From Herbaspirillum sp. WKF16 (GTDB taxonomy: Bacteria; Pseudomonadota; Gammaproteobacteria; Burkholderiales; Burkholderiaceae_D), in assembly GCF_028993615.1 (NCBI RefSeq), contig NZ_CP118632.1:1922001-1986000 (forward strand): a stretch of 64,000 bases of DNA, written 5' to 3'. Position numbers and translations under genes: made by a program. Positions 60,802 through 64,000 of the stretch are shown here, one piece after another. The notes under the pieces are model-generated. The model worked only from the letters and a program-made list of their open reading frames with translations, did not search any database and was not told the DNA's origin. The first letter of the stretch is position 1. Every line of letters starts with the position of its first letter.

Positions 60802-61851
60802 ATGAGCGCATTGCAGACACTTTTCGGCATCGACATCCCATTGATCCAGGCGCCGCTGGCCGGCGTCCAGCTGCATGGCCTGGCTGCTGCGGTCTCCAAC
60901 GCCGGCGCGCTCGGCTCGCTGCCTTGCGCGATGCTGGCGCCGGCCGCGCTCAAGGAGGAGCTGGCCAAGCTGCGCGCCGCGACCGATAAACCCTACAACG
61001 TCAACTTCTTCGCCCACACCAACCCCGAGCCCGATGCCGCGGCCGAGCAGGCCTGGCGCGCCGCGCTGGCGCCGTACTATGCAGAGTTCGGCATCGACGC
61101 CGCCTCGATCGGCGCCGGTCCCGGCCGCCAGCCGTTCAGCGCGGAGGTGGCCGATCTGCTGGACGAGTTCCGGCCCAAGGTGGTCAGCTTCCACTTCGGC
61201 CTGCCGGCGCCGGAGCTGATGCAGCGCGTGCGCGGCTGGGGCTCGCGCATCATCGCTTCGGCCACGACCGTGGCCGAAGCCGTCTGGCTGGCCGAACGCG
61301 GCGTCGACGCCGTCATCGCGCAGGGCGCCGAGGCCGGCGGCCACCGCGGCATTTTCCTCTCCGACGATCTCACTACCCAGATCGGCACGTTCAGCCTGGT
61401 GCCCCAGATCGTGCGCGCTGTCAATGTGCCCGTGATCGCCACCGGCGGCATCGTCGATGCCAACGGCGTGGCCGCCGCGATGGCCTTGGGCGCGGCCGGG
61501 GTGCAGGTCGGCACGGCCTACATGCTGTGCCCGGAGGCGATCACCACGCCCTTGCATCGCGCCGCCCTCAAGAGCGAGCGCGCGCGCCACACCGCGCTGA
61601 CCAACCTGTTCACCGGGCGTCCCGCGCGCGGCATCGTCAATCGCGCCATGCGCGAGCTGGGACCGATCAGTGCAAAGGCGCCGGCGTTCCCGCTGGCGAC
61701 GTCCGGCATCGCGCCGCTGCGGGCCAAGGCCGAGGCGGCCGGGCGCGACGATTTCACCTCGATGTGGGCCGGCCAGAATCCGGACGGTTGCAAGGAAATC
61801 CCGGCGGCCGAATTGACCCGCGAGCTGGCGGCCGGCTTCAATCGGGCCTGA
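60802..61851 (+). CDS. Nitronate monooxygenase / 2-nitropropane dioxygenase-like flavoenzyme
   Basis: A 349-residue FMN TIM-barrel enzyme. The start IDIPLIQAPLAGVQLHGLAAAVSNAGALGSLPCAML, the PYNVNFFAH segment, AQGAEAGGHRG with the conserved His, VPVIATGGIVDANGVAAAMALGAAGVQVGTAYM for FMN phosphate binding, and the closing AGQNPDGCKEIPAAEL are typical. Members oxidise toxic alkyl nitronates; some act on other substrates. A Met three codons earlier (60793) is an alternative start. Stands alone. Confidence 0.92.
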   Translation: MSALQTLFGIDIPLIQAPLAGVQLHGLAAAVSNAGALGSLPCAMLAPAALKEELAKLRAATDKPYNVNFFAHTNPEPDAAAEQAWRAALAPYYAEFGIDAASIGAGPGRQPFSAEVADLLDEFRPKVVSFHFGLPAPELMQRVRGWGSRIIASATTVAEAVWLAERGVDAVIAQGAEAGGHRGIFLSDDLTTQIGTFSLVPQIVRAVNVPVIATGGIVDANGVAAAMALGAAGVQVGTAYMLCPEAITTPLHRAALKSERARHTALTNLFTGRPARGIVNRAMRELGPISAKAPAFPLATSGIAPLRAKAEAAGRDDFTSMWAGQNPDGCKEIPAAELTRELAAGFNRA

Positions 61852-62020
61852 GTTACCGTTGGGTGAGAATCCGCCGCGCCGATGGCATGCGTAAATTTGG
61901 CGTCAAATTGCCCTCGTGTAAGCATTACTTAATGAATTGGTGGTATCGTCCTCACATCAGACCTATCGTGAGTCCGCACTGGAGCGCGTGGATTCGGACA
62001 ACTGCCAGTTAAAGATAGCA

Positions 62021-62242
62021 ATGGATAAAACTCAGAAAGTGGAATTGGAGCGCATCCAGAAGGAGCTGGTGGATGCGCACAATAAGGCGGCCTGGCAAAT
62101 GGCTGCGACCATCATCAAGGCCTCGCTGGTCAAGAACGGCATGGATCAGCCGCCCACTGCGGCCGAGCTGGCCGAGCTCAACGCCACCATCACCAATCTG
62201 CGCAGCGTAGCCGAAGACGCGCTGGAATTGCTCAAGCGCTGA
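62021..62242 (+). CDS. Small helical protein of unknown function
   Basis: A 73-residue protein that looks fully alpha-helical and charged (DKTQKVELERIQKELVDAHNKAAWQMAATIIKASLVKNG then a short PPTAAELAELN turn and a second helix ending ALELLKR). No family recognised. It has no signal peptide. The ATG at 62021 follows AAAG; an upstream in-frame ATG at 61937 would give 28 more residues with no helical pattern and is less likely. Confidence 0.6.
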   Translation: MDKTQKVELERIQKELVDAHNKAAWQMAATIIKASLVKNGMDQPPTAAELAELNATITNLRSVAEDALELLKR

Positions 62243-62348
62243 TTTCGATTCGTCACGGCAGATCTGTCCGGCGCATGGCTTGCGGCCATCGCGCCGCATT
62301 TATTTTCGGGCCGCCTGAACAATCGCGGGAACTGCGTAAAGTCGCTGT

Positions 62349-62354
62349 TATAAT
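62349..62354 (+). promoter_or_regulatory. -10 element of tRNA-Leu
   Basis: Exact TATAAT 37 bp before the tRNA. I do not see a good -35 hexamer at the right distance. Confidence 0.5.
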
Positions 62355-62391
62355 GCGATCCTTTTTCGGCGGCCGACCGCCGTTTCCACCT

Positions 62392-62484
62392 GCCTGAGTG
62401 GTGAAATTGGTAGACACAGCGGACTTAAAATCCGCCGCTTACCCGCGAGGGGGCGTGCCGGTTCGACCCCGGCCTCAGGCACCA
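62392..62484 (+). tRNA. tRNA-Leu(UAA)
   Basis: 93 nt including CCA. Acceptor GCCTGAG/CTCAGGC, anticodon stem GCGGA/TCCGC with loop CTTAAAA (anticodon TAA), T-loop GGTTCGACCCC. The variable region between anticodon and T stems is about 21 nt, longer than in a typical tRNA-Leu, and can form CGC/GCG plus CCC/GGG pairs. Confidence 0.95.
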
Positions 62485-62665
62485 TGCGGCTTTCCGGCTT
62501 CACCCTGGAAAACGCCTGTTCCGCAAAAATATCCCTGTTCCTCGACACGGCCGTGATTTGCCCGGCCCGGCAAACTCGCCCGGATTTTTCTGTGCGCGTC
62601 GGTCGTCCCTGCAAGCCATGACGAATAGTAAAATGACGGCTTGATCCACCAGAAGAGCCGCGACC

Positions 62666-63532
62666 ATGACTGAAGCAGTAGTGAAGACGGTGCAGTGCAT
62701 CTCGCCTGCCGGCTTGCACACGATGGCCTACAAGGAATGGGGCGATGCCCGCAATCCCAATGTGCTGGTGTGCGTGCACGGCGTCACGCGGGTGTCGGAC
62801 GATTTCGATCGCATGGCGCGCGAGCTCTGCGATACCTATCGCGTGGTCTGCCCCGACGTGGTCGGGCGCGGCCGCTCCGGGCGCTTGCGCAATCCCCAGT
62901 TCTATACGGTGCCGCAGTACGTCAGCGACATGGTCACGCTGCTGGCGCGCCTGGATGCGGATATCGTCGACTGGTTCGGCACCTCGATGGGCGGCCTGAT
63001 CGGCATGGGTCTGGCGTCGTTGCCGGAAAATCCGATCCGCCGCCTGGTGCTCAACGATATCGGCCCGTCCATCAATGGCGCTGCGCTGGCGCGCATCGGC
63101 GAATACATCGGCCAGGATGTGCGCTTCGATACCTTCGAGGAAGCGGCCGGTTATATTCGCGCGATCTCCGCCGCCTTCGGCATCCATAGCGACGAGGAGT
63201 GGCACAAGCTGGCCAGCGATGTGCTGCGCCGGAACGACGAGGGCAAGTGGATCCGTCACTACGACCTGGCGCTGGCGGAACCGTTCAAGCAGATGACCCC
63301 GGAGATGGCGGGCGCGGCCGAGCAGATGCTGTGGGCGGCCTATGACGCCATCCGCTGTCCAACGCTGCTGGTGCGCGGCGCCCAATCCGACCTGCTGCTG
63401 CCGGAAGTGGCGCAGCAGATGACGCAGCGCGGTCCCAAGGCCCGGCTGGTGGAGCTCCCGGATGTCGGTCATGCGCCGACCTTCATGCATGCCAGCCAGA
63501 TCGAGGTCGCCAAGCAGTTCCTGCTGGGCTGA
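62666..63532 (+). CDS. Alpha/beta hydrolase
   Basis: A 288-residue cytoplasmic hydrolase. The oxyanion-hole region is VLVCVHGVTRVSDDFDRM, the nucleophile Ser107 lies in FGTSMGGLIG, the acid is probably the Asp in VRGAQSDLLLP, and the His is in VGHAPTFMHASQ. Substrate unknown; esterase or lactonase activity is equally possible. The RidA gene follows after 61 bp, and together they may form a small operon. Confidence 0.9.
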   Translation: MTEAVVKTVQCISPAGLHTMAYKEWGDARNPNVLVCVHGVTRVSDDFDRMARELCDTYRVVCPDVVGRGRSGRLRNPQFYTVPQYVSDMVTLLARLDADIVDWFGTSMGGLIGMGLASLPENPIRRLVLNDIGPSINGAALARIGEYIGQDVRFDTFEEAAGYIRAISAAFGIHSDEEWHKLASDVLRRNDEGKWIRHYDLALAEPFKQMTPEMAGAAEQMLWAAYDAIRCPTLLVRGAQSDLLLPEVAQQMTQRGPKARLVELPDVGHAPTFMHASQIEVAKQFLLG

Positions 63533-63593
63533 TGGCCGCCGCATTTGATATTGATCCGCCAGTCCGCTGGCAATAACGAATAAAGGAAACACC

Positions 63594-63944
63594 ATGTCCG
63601 TACAACGCCTGCATGTCGGCAAGCGCCTCTCCGAAGCCGCCATCCATAACGGCACCGTCTACTTGGCCGGCCAGATCGCCGAGGACACCACGCAGAACAT
63701 CGAAGGGCAGACGCGCGAAGTGCTCGGCCACATCGATCGCCTGCTGGCCGAAGCGGGCAGCGACAAGAGCAAGATCCTGTCGTGCCAGATCTTCCTCTCC
63801 GACGTGAAGGACTTCGCCGGCATGAACGCGGTATGGGACGAATGGGTCGCCGCCGGCAATGCGCCCCCGCGCGCCACCGTCGAATCCAAGCTGGCCCGCC
63901 CGGAACTGCTGGTGGAGATCATCATCGTCGCCGCACAGAAGTAA
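63594..63944 (+). CDS. RidA family protein (enamine/imine deaminase)
   Basis: A 116-residue protein of the RidA/YjgF/YER057c family. The pattern HNGTVYLAGQIAEDTTQNIEGQTREVLGHIDRLLAEAGSDKSKILSCQIFLSDVKDFAGMNAVWDEWV and the conserved Arg in PPRATVESKLARPELLVEIIIVAA match. Many members hydrolyse reactive enamines formed by PLP enzymes. Here the first strand reads SVQRLHVGKRLSEAAIHNG, resembling the branch that often lies near relA. ATG at 63594 with AAAGGAAA upstream. Confidence 0.93.
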   Translation: MSVQRLHVGKRLSEAAIHNGTVYLAGQIAEDTTQNIEGQTREVLGHIDRLLAEAGSDKSKILSCQIFLSDVKDFAGMNAVWDEWVAAGNAPPRATVESKLARPELLVEIIIVAAQK

Positions 63945-63950
63945 GCGCCC

Positions 63951-64000
63951 ATGGTTTCGGTAGCAAGCATCCAGGGCGAAGGTCTGGCTGCGATTACAGC
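63951..64000 (+). CDS. Start of a gene cut by the window edge, possibly relA
   Basis: An ATG 6 bp after the RidA stop opens a frame reading MVSVASIQGEGLAAIT to the window edge. Sixteen residues are too few to identify a family. The gene order hydrolase-RidA followed by a gene starting MVSV is what I recall for the (p)ppGpp synthetase gene relA in some Burkholderiales, so relA is a guess from context. No clear ribosome binding site is seen, but spacing to RidA suggests co-transcription. Confidence 0.35.
   Translation, partial: MVSVASIQGEGLAAIT

Overview
This window is a stretch of core chromosome from a high-GC betaproteobacterium of the order Burkholderiales. It is most likely an Oxalobacteraceae member close to Herbaspirillum; that genus call is inference from gene order and protein style, not from a search. 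Gene density is high, nearly every gene belongs to a recognisable housekeeping or regulatory family, and I see no insertion sequence, prophage, CRISPR array, plasmid gene or defence island.

Left part (1-9.3 kb): the 3' end of an NAD-dependent aldehyde dehydrogenase with its DUF779 partner and an AcoR-like sigma-54 activator. Next come a radical SAM protein of the spore-photoproduct-lyase-like (PA0069) type with a near-perfect LexA box at its promoter, a TauE/SafE permease divergent from an AraC regulator, an Smr-domain protein, an I78-inhibitor-like lipoprotein, and trxB. From 9.6 to 16.8 kb lies the conserved ftsK-lolA-rarA-serS block, interrupted by an opposite-strand 7Fe ferredoxin and a small membrane protein. 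From 16.9 to 25.6 kb are regulators and accessory genes: an EAL-CBS-GGDEF protein, tRNA-Ser(CGA), a membrane diguanylate cyclase, LacI and MarR regulators, an HPP-CBS membrane protein, small proteins, a candidate small RNA with anti-Shine-Dalgarno motifs, and a Maf pyrophosphatase.

Middle (25.7-48.3 kb): a long co-oriented run. It starts with yceD-rpmF-plsX-fabH-fabD-fabG-acpP-fabF (ribosome and fatty-acid synthesis). The envelope-stress unit rpoE-rseA-rseB-degP follows, with a small membrane protein before it and a glutaredoxin-like protein after it. Then come lepA-lepB, rnc-era-recO-pdxJ-acpS-nagZ (translation, secretion, RNA processing, repair, vitamin B6, carrier-protein activation, wall recycling), uvrC and pgsA. 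It ends in a small tRNA array (Gly-Cys-Gly-Gly) whose tRNA-Gly genes are identical and each followed by a related hairpin.

Right part (49-64 kb): an orphan cheV, the late cobalamin genes cobT-cobS-cobC, an overlapping response regulator / CheC-like / diguanylate cyclase operon, htpX, a YbaL-type antiporter, an FMN riboswitch in front of a type II lumazine synthase (ribH2), a proline/tyrosine-repeat secreted protein, a DUF2242 lipoprotein, a nitronate monooxygenase-like enzyme, tRNA-Leu(UAA), an alpha/beta hydrolase, a RidA protein, and the first codons of a gene that could be relA.

No obviously new multi-gene system stands out. The items most worth checking are the candidate anti-SD small RNA near 24.55 kb, the SOS-boxed radical SAM gene, the RR-CheC-DGC operon, the hairpin directly before lepA, the charged tail on RNase III, and the AT-rich patch inside lepB. 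All assignments come from reading the sequence and protein motifs; no database search was possible.
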